Source of the DNA: Corynespora cassiicola
Lineage: Eukaryota; Ascomycota; Dothideomycetes; Pleosporales; Corynesporascaceae
Assembly: GCA_022059125.1 (NCBI GenBank)
Contig: JAEUWY010000005.1
Span: 6,448,001 to 6,512,000 of the forward strand
Direction: 5' to 3'
DNA length: 64,000 nt
This document shows positions 46,304 to 59,403 of the stretch, one piece after another. The notes under the pieces were generated by a model. That model was not told the DNA's origin. It searched no databases and saw nothing but the letters and a program-made list of their open reading frames with translations. How positions within the stretch are numbered: the stretch's first letter is position 1; every line of letters begins with the position of its first letter. Made by a program: the position numbers and the translations under genes.

Positions 46304-49300
46304 ATGGTAAAAATCCTGGGCATCACTGCCTTTGAGAATGACATTCTCTTGCAAGAATGGTGGGAATGGACACTTGTAGCCATTATAGGCGCGAGCGGTC
46401 TCATTGGCATACTCGCTCTACTATGGGCCTCCTACAACATCATCCGCAAACAAGTCAGAGTGAGTTGCTTGACTGCATAATAGCTTTTCCCAGGCTCATC
46501 GTGTACCCAGGCCAACACAGAAACGCATGTTCTTCCACGTTCGGTTCAAGAACGAATTCACCTTCTTTCGAAAAGTTCGCACTCGGTCCGCACGAAGCAT
46601 GTCCTCCTCCCGAAGCCATCGTCATTCGGTGTGTATCTAGGCCCTCTGCATACACCCACCATAGAAGAGGAAGACAAGCTGCTATCCAAATGGGGGGCCA
46701 TCGTGCTGGATTACAATCAGCTTGGGGTGCTGGATGCGGTAAATGATGAGACGGTGCAAATGGGCCCACATGTCATTGCCCGGCTCGACTTTCAGGACGT
46801 CCTGGACTTTGCTGCCACGACAAACGAAGTACACATGTCGAGGGCCATATATCTTGTTTCCAAGATACTCCGGGAATCTCTTCGACAACCTAATCAGCGA
46901 AGATACTTTACAGGCGTTCTGGTTGCCGGTTGGCGGGAACGACTTTCGATTCCAATGCTCGGTGGCGTAGCCAAGCTCCTGTCTGCCCATGGACTAGACA
47001 TTTTCCTCGAAATTGGACCCCCAGACTTCCTTGATGGCATCGGCAACTTGGACTTTAAGGATTTCGCCGGCGTCATTGTGAGGAATGGCACAATACTGCG
47101 GAATGGCGAACGCCGAGATTTCTTCGCAATGGACAAGATGAAGACCACAACAAAAGCATTTGTATCTCAAGCCTGTTTGCGCCATTTTGTCACAATGATG
47201 TGGGACACTATTGAAGACGACGCTGAGTTATCTCATGCTGTGTCGAGACGAGCCCACATGTGGTGTAGCTATCATGGTGCTATTCCATTCTTGACTCGCC
47301 AAGGAGCTCTGACCGGCATCTCCCAGGTTCGCTCCTGTGAGGAGCCCCTGGCTGCCTTTCAGTGGTTGAAAGACCGGAGAGTCATGAGTGTGCATGAAAA
47401 GTTTCGAACGACCCGAACTGTATGTGCTCTATTCTATGTATTATTCAACCAACTAATCGATCCTATATAGCTGTCGCAAGAATTCTCGAGCATCGTGGAT
47501 GACTACTTGCCTCTCCAACAAATATTTCCAATGCTCGAAGACACCATCGCCGGGCTGGACGGTTCCGAGTCGGACTCAGAAGATAGCTCCAGTGCTTCCA
47601 CGCTTACTGTCCAATACCCAGACATTGACGAGAATGGAGTCATACTCCCTACCCTACCGGTTTCCCCCGTGTCCCCAGGATTGGATTGGAGCATCTCTGT
47701 GGACAAGCGTGCAGCAAACCCACTGTCTTGCTCGTTTGCGGGCATCTTCTATGGAGCCCTGGGATGCTTTCCCATTGGCCTGAATGCATCCCAAGACGAC
47801 TTTGAACATGTTCTTAGGTCTCAGCAAAGACTTCGCACCTTGAATCTATTGAGCAGAGTCCCTACGAAAGACCTGCACGCGGTGGCAGGTGTATTAGAGG
47901 GCTATGTCACGTCTGGTAATCGCTTCCTCGATATTGTGCCTTCTTCACGGGAAGCAGTCACCAACCTCGTGAATGCACTCCTCCGCACCAACGATGAGAC
48001 TGATGATCTCTACCAACTTCGAGTCTACACAGGGCTCGACTCGGGCTTTCATACTCCCACAGGTGGGCAGTTCTGGACAGTATGGGAGGTGGACCCAAGG
48101 ACTTCCTCCTTGATAATCTACGTTTCCAAATCTGTCCAAGACCTTGCAGGAACATTGCTTCACACCTATCTGAGTAAATCCAACTTTTCTAGGTATCAAT
48201 GTTTCCTTGCAGAGTATGGTATCAAGGAAAGTGAAGTTGAGAATGGTCTATTGGCGAAACTACCCTCTCGATTCGAACAAGACCTCAATCTGCTGTCTTC
48301 CTCGGATATTCTCATGTATCTCCAACACCTTCAGTATTCAGAGTGGGACGAAGGTTGTCCATTGCTCTCGTCAATCCGGACCCACTGCGAAGAGCTTCTC
48401 ATTGATGTCCCCACATACCGACAACTTAAGAAGCTAAGCAATATGGACTACCTCAGTGGCACTGTAACCGATGAACATTTGGTTCATTCGAGAATCAGGT
48501 GGTACCGACTCTCTCGCCTTCCAAGTCTTGATCGTTATGAGGCACTGGAGCTCTTCAGACACATCGACTACACATTTCTAGGTCTACTATGGTACCGAGA
48601 CCATAAGACTTTGGATGCCATTACTGCTGCGATAGAAGACTTGACCTCTCGAGACACAATCGACTCCGTGACTGATTTTGTCCTCTTCTGCATTTTCTGC
48701 GCCGCCAGAAAAGCTGCTTTCGAAGAAGTCTACATCGAAGTATGCGATAGGAATCCTCTATTCAATCAATACTCGGACCAGAGTGCCGCATTTGCAGAGC
48801 TCTTTGCGTTGGGCTCTCGTTGCGAGGCTTACTTTGACATTTCTCCAAGTGACATTGGCGTCCTCTTGTCGAAGAAACATCGCGACTATTACAACGAAGC
48901 AGAGCACCAACCTCCCATGTGGATATTCAACGCACCTTCTTTTGCGTCTGCGTACGCCGCGGCACAGACAGACATTGATCCGAATCAGAAACCTTCGATC
49001 ATGCCTGGCTATCGCCGCTTCACATTTCTCAGCGTTTTTGCCATTCCTGCCCTCGTTGGTAAGTATTCATCTTGTCACAGTTCTGACCGTCGAAATTAAC
49101 AAAGTTAGATATTATGTTGCTATCTACGACTGGCCATGGATTATACCTCAGTGCTTTCATGTCTTATGACGAGCAGAGATATGCCACGTTGGCGCTGATG
49201 ATTTCGCTCTTGTTGTCTGGCGCCATCGGTACTTGGATCTCCATCGGTGGGACATATTATCTCATCTCGATGGCTTTCTCTGCCGCCAACATGTTTGTCC

Positions 49301-52300
49301 TCACTCGCTTGATTGGCGGGCTTGCCTTTACTCTTGCTGCTAGTCTTGTTGGATTCATCGTCATCGCATCGGTCGTGGACCTGCAAGCCGGGGCCATATT
49401 CTTCTTCTACCTTTTTGGGTTGACGTCTTACCTCTCTGTCCTAGCAGTCTTGTCTTCTTATCAGATTCCCGGTTCCTCGTTTCTCAACGGACGCAAAGCG
49501 ATCATCGCCATCATCCCGATATTGACCATCTCTCCGGTCCTCACTCTTTTGGTGCCTGGATATGACATCATAATCTACCCCTGCATACTTTACGTCTTTG
49601 TGTCATGTCTTGTTCTCGGTACTCGACATGTTGCGACCAAGTGGGTGACTTGGTATCATAGTATCAAGACACTCAACGACTCGGACGTCAAGGAGTGGTA
49701 TGTACGGACACAGACTCAGAAGCCTTCATCCCTGGGACACTCAGGGAAACGATTGAGTAAAGATCCAAGATCATCAACGGCAGCCTCATCTTCTGCCGTG
49801 CAGTCCTCTGATGCATCACCCGGAGAACCAGATTTATTCCACGGCCTCAGTGAGCCCGCTATCTTGGCGCTCTGCCGAAAGGAGCTGTATGATGCGGTCA
49901 TGCGCGAAAAGGATCTCCATTTCTGGAAAAAGTCGACAGACGATGCATTCGTCAAGGAGCTAGCAGCATGTTGGGATTCTACCATTTTCCTCTTGGACTG
50001 GTATTGCAGGCTTACAGACACGAAGCGCCCAATACCGTATAGTTCCACATGGAATTTGGAAACTCAAGTCGCTCTAGAAAGTATGCAGCAATCCCAGAAA
50101 GGAATCCGATTGCACAACTCCTTCATACATTGGCGCAATGCTGGTGATGAAATTGGCTGTGGTATACTCTACTTCCTTACTGCGTTGATGGATCGTTGGC
50201 TGGACTTGTTGCATGGTGTCGCCAACGTGGGTCTCTTGGCCGCGCAGAACACCACCTTTCGTCTCTCGGTAGGATTCGGACTGGCCTACTACCTCGTTGG
50301 AGCGGTTCTCCTCGATTACAAAGCTCAGCATCTGCACACAATGTCTGAACAACAATCTCCCGTCACCATCGAGTCCATGCCTGAGATACGAAAGGCAAAA
50401 GCCAACGACCAAAAGTTCCGCCGACATCTATACTGGAGCACTTTATTGCGCTTCGTAGGCGTGCATGTGTGGGCGTTGTCTCTGAGTGCCGCGTTGGTGT
50501 GGATTTTCAACGGCTCGGCCACGGCCGTCATCATGTTCTTGGCCTATGTCGGTGCCTACACCGGCCTCCTCCTCTACCAATACAACAAGATCTTCTCTGG
50601 ACCTCATGCGTTGACGCCGCTACTCATTGCCGTCATCCTCGGATTTACTGTAGGTGCGGTCCTTCGACGCTTGTTTCCCGCCTTTGCATACGATTTTGTC
50701 ATTGCTCTCGGCGTTTCGACATGGACAGCCGCTCTGCTCTCTCTATGCACTGCAAAACTAGGCTTGCCAAATGTGTTTGATATCAAGCTTTGGGCTACCG
50801 AGAAACTCCAAAGGCTCAAACGCTCCAAGAAGCCTATGGGATCTACCGAGTCGATCAATCATATCAGGGGACTCCCATCTCAATACAGGATACACTGGTC
50901 CTCTGGAGAAGAGTACCATGCCTACAACGGAGCAGGCGCTGATCAAAAATGGAGCCAAAGCGAGCTGCAAGCCTTCTCCGACAAGCTGCGCACTTCACCC
51001 AAGGAAGACCGATACAAGATACTTCCTTTTGGTCACCCCGGGGACCAGATCACTGCCATTCTTCTGTCTTGCACTCATGATTCGCTCTCCAGACTCGCAC
51101 TGCAAGCCTTCCCTGCCATGCCGTACTTGGTCCAGAGAATCGTCTTGGCTTGGCAGAATGGTCTGATCAAAGTGTTCATCGTCCCAATGCAATCCGTTGC
51201 TGGACCAGAAGCTGAACTGCGTGCGATATCTCACTACTCGGACGGTCGACTGACGCTCTATGTTGCATCAGACACGAGGGGGTCCGATCCTGCGCAGCTG
51301 AATGTCAGCAGCAACTCTCGCTCTATTGCAGAAACCCTGTTGCATGCTTGTTCAGAGACCATGTTTGGCATGTCACATTACCAAGCCGAGGTCACCGAAT
51401 CTATATTGATGTGTAGGCCATTTAGCGATGAGCCACACACCGTCTCCGAGTGTAGCAAGCGATCAATGCCTTCAAAAACATCAGGGCCCCAGGCCGTGGC
51501 GTTTGAGACTGCATGCCGTAGGGAACTTCTACGTCATTTGTGCATGGGATACGACTGCGAAACTCAATGGGACGAGCTTCCCTTGGATATTCGTCGGTTA
51601 TTCCTTCGCAGGTGTCTGGGTGCCCGTGGTCCATATACCAACACTGAGATGTCATGGATCAATTCGAACATCCCCGCAGAAGATGCATGTACCATTCTAT
51701 CTCGTATTGCAAGATATGATCTTGGAGCCTACCTGACAGTCAACAAGTACAACTACTTCAAATCACGTCGCGATCAGGGTGCAGATGAGAAGGAGTATCG
51801 CCAAGTCACGGCCGATATCCAGCACTCGCACCACCCTGTGCTCAATCGCTCAGCAATCTCAGTCCTTGGCATTTTCACGACATTTGCAAGAGTTCCAGCA
51901 GCTTATATCTATCACAACATTGGTACATGGATCAAATTCTTCGTTCTCGCAAACATGGCCGATCCTGAATATCAGCGGGAGCTGAACTGCGCCCTCGGCG
52001 GCACACCGCGAATCATATCTGTACCAGTGACTATCTTCTTCACTGGAATATGGATCTATAGTCGCGCCGCCATGTCAATCAGTCTTCCGTTCTTCCTCTA
52101 CCACAACCGTAAAGACATTTCAGATCTCGCAGATACTGTCAAGGGAAGTCTGATTGCCCAAAAGAAGGATCGACTCATCATCCGAAGCTACGGGGAGACC
52201 GAAACAGCCTTTGTTCATTCCACCGACGATGGCGGCTTCAAGTTGGTCTTTTATCAGAATGTGCACACGCAAGAACCCAAGTGGGGCCATACACGAATTG

Positions 52301-55300
52301 TCGAATATGGTCGCGACATGCGTATCTCTTCTCGAAAGGAATACAAAAACGGCGAGGTCACCAACGAGTTCGCATACGATTACCCTGCCAAGCGCACGTC
52401 GCGCATGATTGGGAGGATCACCAAATTTCAAAACACCAAGATACCGCTCTCCCGACATTGCTTGCGAGGATCCGACGAAGGGGCCAAGGTGCAATACAAC
52501 TACAAAGGCCATATCGAGTCGGGCAGCTATGTCCAGCACGGCAACTTGGTTCGGTTCAAGTACCACTACCGAAAGAATGCCAAGTACGATGACGAACTCC
52601 TCCGAGCAGAGTTCGTCTACCCACACATGTCCGCCAACGTGAGCTGGTGTGCTCCCCCTGTCCGACATGCCGAAAAGATGGAGCGATGGATCCCCACTCC
52701 TCGTGTACATGAAGCAACTTTTGTACAGGGTGCAGACGTCTACGAGTGCTCATGGTTGTATGACCACAAGTTCCATCCGACAATCTCTACCCGGCTCAAT
52801 GGCGAGACTGTCGATACCCCAGACATGATCCGTCATGACTGGCTCGGTGTGCTCAAAAAGCCTACGCGCTGCAACTTTACCGACGAAAATCCTCTCTTAG
52901 AGTTCAACACGCCCACTTCCAGTTTCATGAACCGCCTTTTAAGTACAAATGTGAAGCGGCAGGAGATTTCTACTGCCAGAGCCAGAACCCAGCTCTGGAA
53001 GACCTGGAAGAAGCGGAATGACCTGGATGGTGTCGTCATCCGTTGGGTAGATGAGGAGCTCATCCGGAAAGAGGCATTGCTGAGACCATACTGGCGTCGA
53101 CGTGATCGCGGAAGCCTTCTCAAGGCCGAAGACTATCTCGCATTACACGCCGATGCGATCATGGCAAGCTCCGATCTAGCAAGCGACATTAGCGCATGGA
53201 CCCCTTTGGCCATTCGCATGAGCGACCTCTTTAGTTTTGGGCAGGGCGGTGATGCGGTCATCTTCACGCGTACCAAGACACTCCAGCGAGACACTGAACA
53301 GAACTTACACGTGATTGCTGTTGATACCGGTACATGGCCCAACGAGGGAGGCGGCGTGTCTGCATGCCGTCGAGACCTCATCAACAATCTCCGAACCATC
53401 AAGTGGCACATGGTCGTCGAATCCGCCAACGACTTTGGCCTTCCGAAACATCAGACCGAAGAGAACGTGGAGTCGCTCAAAATCATACCTCTTTGGGGAC
53501 TCGATTTTCTCCATCCCAGCCATGGCATGTTTACCAACAAGCTCGACAGCGAAGTCGACCATCTTGTCCGAGAAGCCACAATCACCGACATCAAGGTCAA
53601 CTTCATTCCGACCTTGACCGCGCTCGTCAGGGGTGCACGAGCCATCAACATGACCGAAGCTGATGTCAAACAAGCCACACGAGCTTTGGTCAATCTCAAC
53701 ACCTACTTTCAGGATTCGCGGCATTGGAAGGAAGTTTGGACAAGCGACATTGTCAAAGATACTTGGCGAAAGCTCTGGATGGCCGACGACATGCCCAATG
53801 CCCAGCCACCGTCTGAATGGTTCAAGACAGAGCTTCCAACCCTCGGCCATCTTGATACTGCACTTGAGTTGTGGTTCCGATGTAAGTATCAAATACCACC
53901 TCTTGGATTGAATCGTACTGACGATCATAGATCTCTTCATCTTCTCCATCCCCATCCCAGAGAAGATCCCCAATGTTTTCCAAGCGTCGCACCACAGTGT
54001 CTCGGCTTCATATGGGATCGTGTGCAAGCTGAAGCGCAATTGCACGCTTCAGATCTGGGACCATGCCATATCTTGGCGCGAAACCAACCTCTACCTCTCA
54101 TCGGCCATGTGCACGCTGCCGCCATTTATCCGAAATGCGCTCCTTGGTTTGATGAAGTTGACTTCTTGTCTCATCCTTCACCACGCCGATCAGATTCTCC
54201 CGTGTGCAGGTATGTTAGTCGCGTACAAAAATCAAGCCCATGACTAATTCTTCCAGACTTTTTCAACCCAGGGTGGGAAGTTGAGATTGGCAGTGCAAAG
54301 GGCCAAGTCACCCATCGCAACGTGTTCCGCCGCAAGGTCGATCCAATCGTCAACGGCATCACAGACATGCAAAAGTTCAGCCCTGTCACGGAAATCAAAA
54401 CAAAGAAGCCGACCGTCACGATGCTTTCGCACGTGTGGTTTGCCAAGGATATCAAGACAGCGCTATTAGCGGCTGACATCATTTCAAACGAGTGGGGATT
54501 CAAAGACTACCAACTGGACATTTACGGTGCCCTGAACAAATCTCCCGTCTACTCATCCGAGTGTCAGGAGATCCTTGCTTGCAAAGGCCTCGGCCCAAGC
54601 GTCACTCTCAGAGGCACTGCCGATCCTGCCATGGTCCTGGCAAACACATGGTTGTTCCTCAACTCATCCGTCTCCGAGGGCCTCCCGCTCGCCCTTGGAG
54701 AAGCAGCCTTGACTGGAGCGCCTGTAGTGTGCACCGATGTAGGAGCATCACTGCGGGTTCTCACAGACCCGGATACCGGGAAACGATACAGCGAAGTCGT
54801 CGCGCCCAACGATGCCTATGGTCTGGCACGAGCCCAAATCAACCTCCTGGCCATGCTCGACGAGTGGGCTCAATACGCAGATGACGCTCCTGGTGCCCCG
54901 GTGCCTGTCCTTCCTCATAAGCCCACGCCCCAAGACGTCGAGATAATTACGCGCCGCATGTATGAGAAGACGGACCACCGACGTAAGCTGGGCATGATGG
55001 CGCGCGATATTGTGCAAAAATCCTTTGGCGGAGAACGCTACCTCCGCGAACACGAGCAGATGCTGTGGATCGGGAAAGCGCGCTACGAGATGCTCGGGTT
55101 GGAACGGCGCATACCCCCTCCCAAGCACCCAGCCCGAATGTTGTCCCTGCGCCGCAGATCCATGCGGCAACAGCAAAGAGATACGGCGTCCAGCAACATC
55201 ATCGACCCGCAGATGGAGAAGATGCTGCATCCTCGCCCGCCCGTGGCGAAGCATTTCTCTACCACTACCTCCTTCTCGTCGGTGTACATGGACGACCTTG

Positions 55301-55686
55301 CGGGGCCGTCGAATCGCTTTTCGTTTGGGGACTGGGGCCCAGAGACGCCTGATTCATCGGTCATGTACCCAAAGTCTGACCCCGATGAGGAATATTTCGC
55401 TCCCTTGGAGCGGCCGCCCAGATCTTATGCCCGCACGCATGCATCCTCGTCGTCGCAAGGAAGCACGGCTGTGGCGATGGGCAAGCGGCCAGTGCAGTAC
55501 GGGAATGGCTACGGCCATGGGCATGCGGGTGGGGGCTACCGCCATATACCCAAAGTAGACCCTCGGAGAAATGTTATGCTGAGGCAGTCTATGCAGCCTG
55601 AGAGTGCGAGGAGCAGTCTCCGGCCTCGGAGTCATCTCAACGAGGTGCAGTATGCAGAGTATGGGAACGTTGATGGAAGGCTCTAG
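46304..55686 (+). CDS. gtb3: Giant GAG-cluster glycosyltransferase with PelF-like GT4 domain and many membrane helices
   Basis: Six exons (46304-46459, 46511-47419, 47471-49058, 49109-53881, 53931-54209, 54257-55686) encode about 3,044 residues. In order: one N-terminal helix (WTLVAIIGASGLIGILALLW); a large soluble region, residues about 55-880; a cluster of about 12-14 predicted membrane helices between residues about 890 and 1,440 (LALMISLLLSGAIGTWISIG, IIAIIPILTISPVLTLLVPG, LLIAVILGFTVGAVL); further soluble domains with two more helices at about 1,850-1,900; and a C-terminal PelF-like GT4 transferase from about residue 2,275. The last contains the donor-site TGTWPNEGGGVSACRRD and the E-x7-E motif region SSVSEGLPLALGEAAL at about 2,705. 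A disordered tail of about 200 residues ends the protein. It is the likely GAG synthase/exporter at the plasma membrane. All internal junctions restore the frame; the true N-terminus may lie further upstream. Confidence 0.85.
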
Positions 55687-56671
55687 TCGCGTGGCCCCAA
55701 CATCAATGTGCCTAGTCGCGCGTTTTAATTTTGCTGAGATCACTCCAAGGAGATGCCAGGTTGCAATCTGTGGAGCGTGGTGGAGTTTGTGATAACGGTT
55801 GGGGAGAACCGTTGTTGGAAAATACCTCAGGTTGGGATATGGTACGCGCGAAAATGATCAGCCAGAAGAGGAGAGATCACCACCGTACCAGTACTGTCTA
55901 CGAGAGACTTGACGAATTTACGACTAGAGCTTTTCGCATAGTAGACAAACGTGGGTTTCTGCTTGGGTACATGCGTCTCCTTATGTCTTGCTTGCATTGT
56001 TTTGTCGCATAGAAAACAGTCGTTCTTGCATAGCGCTCTCGTTAAAAGCATTTTCCGAACTTTTTAAGTTCTCATAGTTATGATAGCAGGGAAGGTTATA
56101 TCAATACAGTAGTCCATCAATAGTTCGCAATAGTTCGCAATATGAACATGATTTCAACCCCCTTCTCCAATGATCAACATTTATGTGGCCTAATACGCAT
56201 GTTTTAGAATAATAGTGAATAATAATGATAGGATCTGAACATAGCTTTGGAGATGGTGTTCATAATGATGATTTCGCAATTGTGATTTCGAAGTTGCGGC
56301 TTCAAGTTTGGTTGTTGATCCCCATAAGCCACCGAACCGCTAATCACCATATACATCACCATCAACAATGATTTTTGCCAAAGGTGACTCACGAGAGAGC
56401 GTCAACCGTGGTTCAATGGGGAAGGATGAACATAAATAAGTGTGCTCTCTCCCCTCTTTCTCCTCAGAAACCTGAGAAAGCACACCACACACGCTCTCAC
56501 ACAAAGTCACAGACGGTTTCTTTTCAAGTCATCAAAACCCTCCCCATAACATCAATATAACACTCTTTGTCAAAGGCAAAGCAGTATCACACCCTTAATC
56601 GTAAGTATTCAACAAAAAATGGCTAACATGATGAATGTAGCATCGCTCAAGCACAAATACCTTGCTTCAAA
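55687..56671. other. AT-rich intergenic region
   Basis: About 1 kb downstream of gtb3. AT content rises clearly from about 55,900. It includes a 10-bp direct duplication (AATAGTTCGC twice, about 56,119-56,138). No gene was recognised. Confidence 0.5.
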
Positions 56672-57208
56672 ATGCCGCAGACATATCTCATCAAGAATCA
56701 GTTCATTGAACTCGGCCTTTCATCGATTTCATCATCAGAAATCAAGGCTTCGGACTATCAAGACTGTCCAATTTGCCTCAATCAATTTCAGCCAGCAACA
56801 AGCTGCACCGCCAGCGAAAGCAAAGGCGAAGACAAAGGCGTCAGCATCAAAGCATGCGGCCACACATTCCACTATTCTTGCCTCAAGACATGGCTCGAAA
56901 AGCAAAGAACCTGTCCAATGTGCCGTCACGAGCTATTTCAATACGATTCTCTTCCAGAAATCGTAAGGGCATACAAAATTCCCATGCCTGACGGTCGGTT
57001 CAACATCATCTCTCGCGGAGTCTTCGCAAGGCAAAGCGCCGCGATACTCCAACGAAGCGGAAAGAATGCTCAAAAAGAGTACATCCGCAGAGCGCAACGA
57101 ATCTTCGTGCGCAATTACCGTGATAGCGCTACGGGCGCAATCACAACTTTCTCAGAGGTGACACCAGACACTATCGATGCACCTCGCTGGCGCCGAGCTC
57201 TTCATTAA
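56672..57208 (+). CDS. RING-H2 finger protein, putative E3 ubiquitin ligase
   Basis: A single-exon ORF of 178 residues starting MPQTYLIKNQFIELGL. The RING-H2 finger is complete: Cys 32 and 35 (DCPICLNQF), Cys 62, His 64, His 67, Cys 70 (ACGHTFHYSCLKTWL), Cys 81 and 84 (TCPMCRHELF). The spacing between the second and third zinc ligands is long because of a charged KGEDKG loop. The rest of the protein has no other domain; the C-terminal half is basic (YIRRAQRIFVRNYRD). There is no signal peptide or membrane helix, so it is probably soluble. RING-H2 proteins recruit E2 enzymes for ubiquitin transfer; the substrate is unknown. The gene sits in an AT-rich pocket unlike its neighbours, typical of small lineage-specific RING genes. 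Confidence 0.72.
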   Translation: MPQTYLIKNQFIELGLSSISSSEIKASDYQDCPICLNQFQPATSCTASESKGEDKGVSIKACGHTFHYSCLKTWLEKQRTCPMCRHELFQYDSLPEIVRAYKIPMPDGRFNIISRGVFARQSAAILQRSGKNAQKEYIRRAQRIFVRNYRDSATGAITTFSEVTPDTIDAPRWRRALH

Positions 57209-59403
57209 TCAAGAAGACATGGCTATAAACGTCCAGCAATCACCTTCATTCTTTAGACATTATTTTCTTGCGCATTGCATTCTTCTTCAGCAATACTCAG
57301 CGCACTACCGACATTCATCCCAGCATTTTCTTCGTCACGACATTTTGTTGACTTTTGTTGAGGTTTTGGTGTTTTGGTGTTTTTGGATCTGTTGAGTTAA
57401 TTCATATCATTAAATTTCATTTCTTTGCACATCTTCCGCGTTTCTTGTCTTGTGATGCTAGTTTATTGCTTCGTAAAGAACAATCATTTCAAGTGCACAG
57501 TTTAATGTGAAGACTCCAAAGCACGCAACTTAAAAGGAAATGGTAAGTCGAAGTTTTGTGTGAAAATTACATAGCACTTTTATGTTGTAGAGTATAAAAG
57601 CCGATGATAACCTCACAGCACTTTGGTATTACAGGTTAAAAGGATCTATCCAAACCATAGTCTCGCGTGATACCTCCGTTCTGCCTATATGACAAGAAAG
57701 CAGGCAGCAAAATTCCTGGGCCCCCATCAGGCAATAAATTCCAAGCGGCTCACACTCTCACAAGTCCCGAAAATCCCGCGCAAAAGCAATCGACGACCCG
57801 AATCGCACACCCCCAAGCCTTCTCCTTCAGCCACATTCACCCCCGAACCCGCACTCTTTACTCAAAAGCTCCTATACCCACGCGCCAACATGGCCAGCCA
57901 CATCAGCCCTATAGCACTCGTCCCATATACCCCCCTCCCCCATCCCACCTCAAACCCTCCATTTCCACCTCCCAATACGCCATCCATTCAGCCCCCACCC
58001 CACCCCATCCCGACCCCGGCCCCATTCGCCCCCTTCGAGCGTGCACAGCATATGCCCGCGCCGCACACCACCTTCCCGGTCATCAAAAAAAGAAGGGCAT
58101 GAGACGTGCACTTCCCGAAGCGGCAGGGCAGTGGGGGGTTCGTGCGTTGATGCAAGCTTGGGGAGGCGGCAAGGCAAACGAGCGAGTTCATCTCATTTGC
58201 GGCGGGCAGGGAGGCGCGCCTCCGGGGAAGGGAGGGAAGCGGGGCGTAGTAGGTGGGTGGTACGCGGGCGATGCTACGCTGCGCTAGCAGCGGGTGCCTT
58301 TTGGTACGACCCTGCTGACTCTTTGGTGTGCGACGGGCGCGGAGGGGCGCTGCAGGAGGGCCTGGATGCAGGTATGGAGTGCAGGTCTTGAGACAGACCG
58401 CGATTCCTTCGCGCTGGAAATGGCGGTGGGGGAGGGATGGTTGTCGGTGGAGGTAGGGAAGGGGGGGGGTGGGCAAAGGGTGAACGAACTACGCGGCGTG
58501 CGTGCGAGTGGGTGTAGTGGGTCTGGAGATCGTGCGTGCGCAGCTTTTTTTGAACGACATGCACGCTTCTCAACAGCTGCGCGGGGCATATCACGGCATT
58601 TGGGTGCGGTGCTCGCTCTGCCAGTCGATTTACGCTGCAAGTCATCCGGACATTTGCTGTGGAGTGATGGATGCATAAGTCGTATTCTAGCTCTAAATCT
58701 ATACTGCTCGGTTTTTTCTTTGTTCCAGGTTTTCGTACGGATAGACCTTAGATGATGCTTCTCTGTTTTAGCACCCTTCAGTTGTGTAATCATTCTGGAT
58801 CCTTATGATGGAGATTAGATGAAATCCAGCCTAGTAGATATGGATCCGATCAATCACCACAGCCCAATCCCCACCACTCCAACTGTTACAAGAAGCAGAC
58901 ATGTATTTTCATGGCATGATATCAGACAAGAAATCGTTGATTGTATAGAAATTTGATACACCATCTTTGCTTAGTACATTTAATGCGACAAGTTCGGCAG
59001 CCCAATGGAAGATGAATAGAAGACAACTTCATAACGATGAAGAACTTTTGAAACAAATCAGACGCCGTCTCTTATGGATGCAAACTTCTCCCCCTGACAG
59101 ATGGCCTCGATGTCTTCGTAAATGAAGACCAACATGGCGATCTTTGTCGAGACATTCATTTTCCTTTAGATTACCTTTTTACCAAATCTTCCATGGGGAT
59201 GCCAGATGCTGTTAGGGTATTGTTATGGCTATGGGCCATTTTGGTGTGAATTACAACCAAAACATCTCGAGGCGCCCGGCCATTGAACATGGATGAAATC
59301 AAATACAATCTTCAAAGAAATTCCACTCTCCGTAAACTAGTAAACACGAAACCCTCATGGAGTTCATCGATAAAGGCGGTTGGGTCTAACCAGAGACTAT
59401 AGG
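57209..59403. other. Intergenic, no gene recognised
   Basis: About 2.2 kb. The left part (to about 57,650) and right part (from about 58,780) are AT-rich, and the middle (57,700-58,650) is GC-rich with proline-rich open frames in several frames at once, none with a motif. A short G run is at about 58,460. Confidence 0.4.

Noticed and set aside
57667..58287. 206-codon plus-strand ORF, proline-rich
   Set aside because: Several frames are open over the same GC-rich patch and no domain is seen; probably non-coding.
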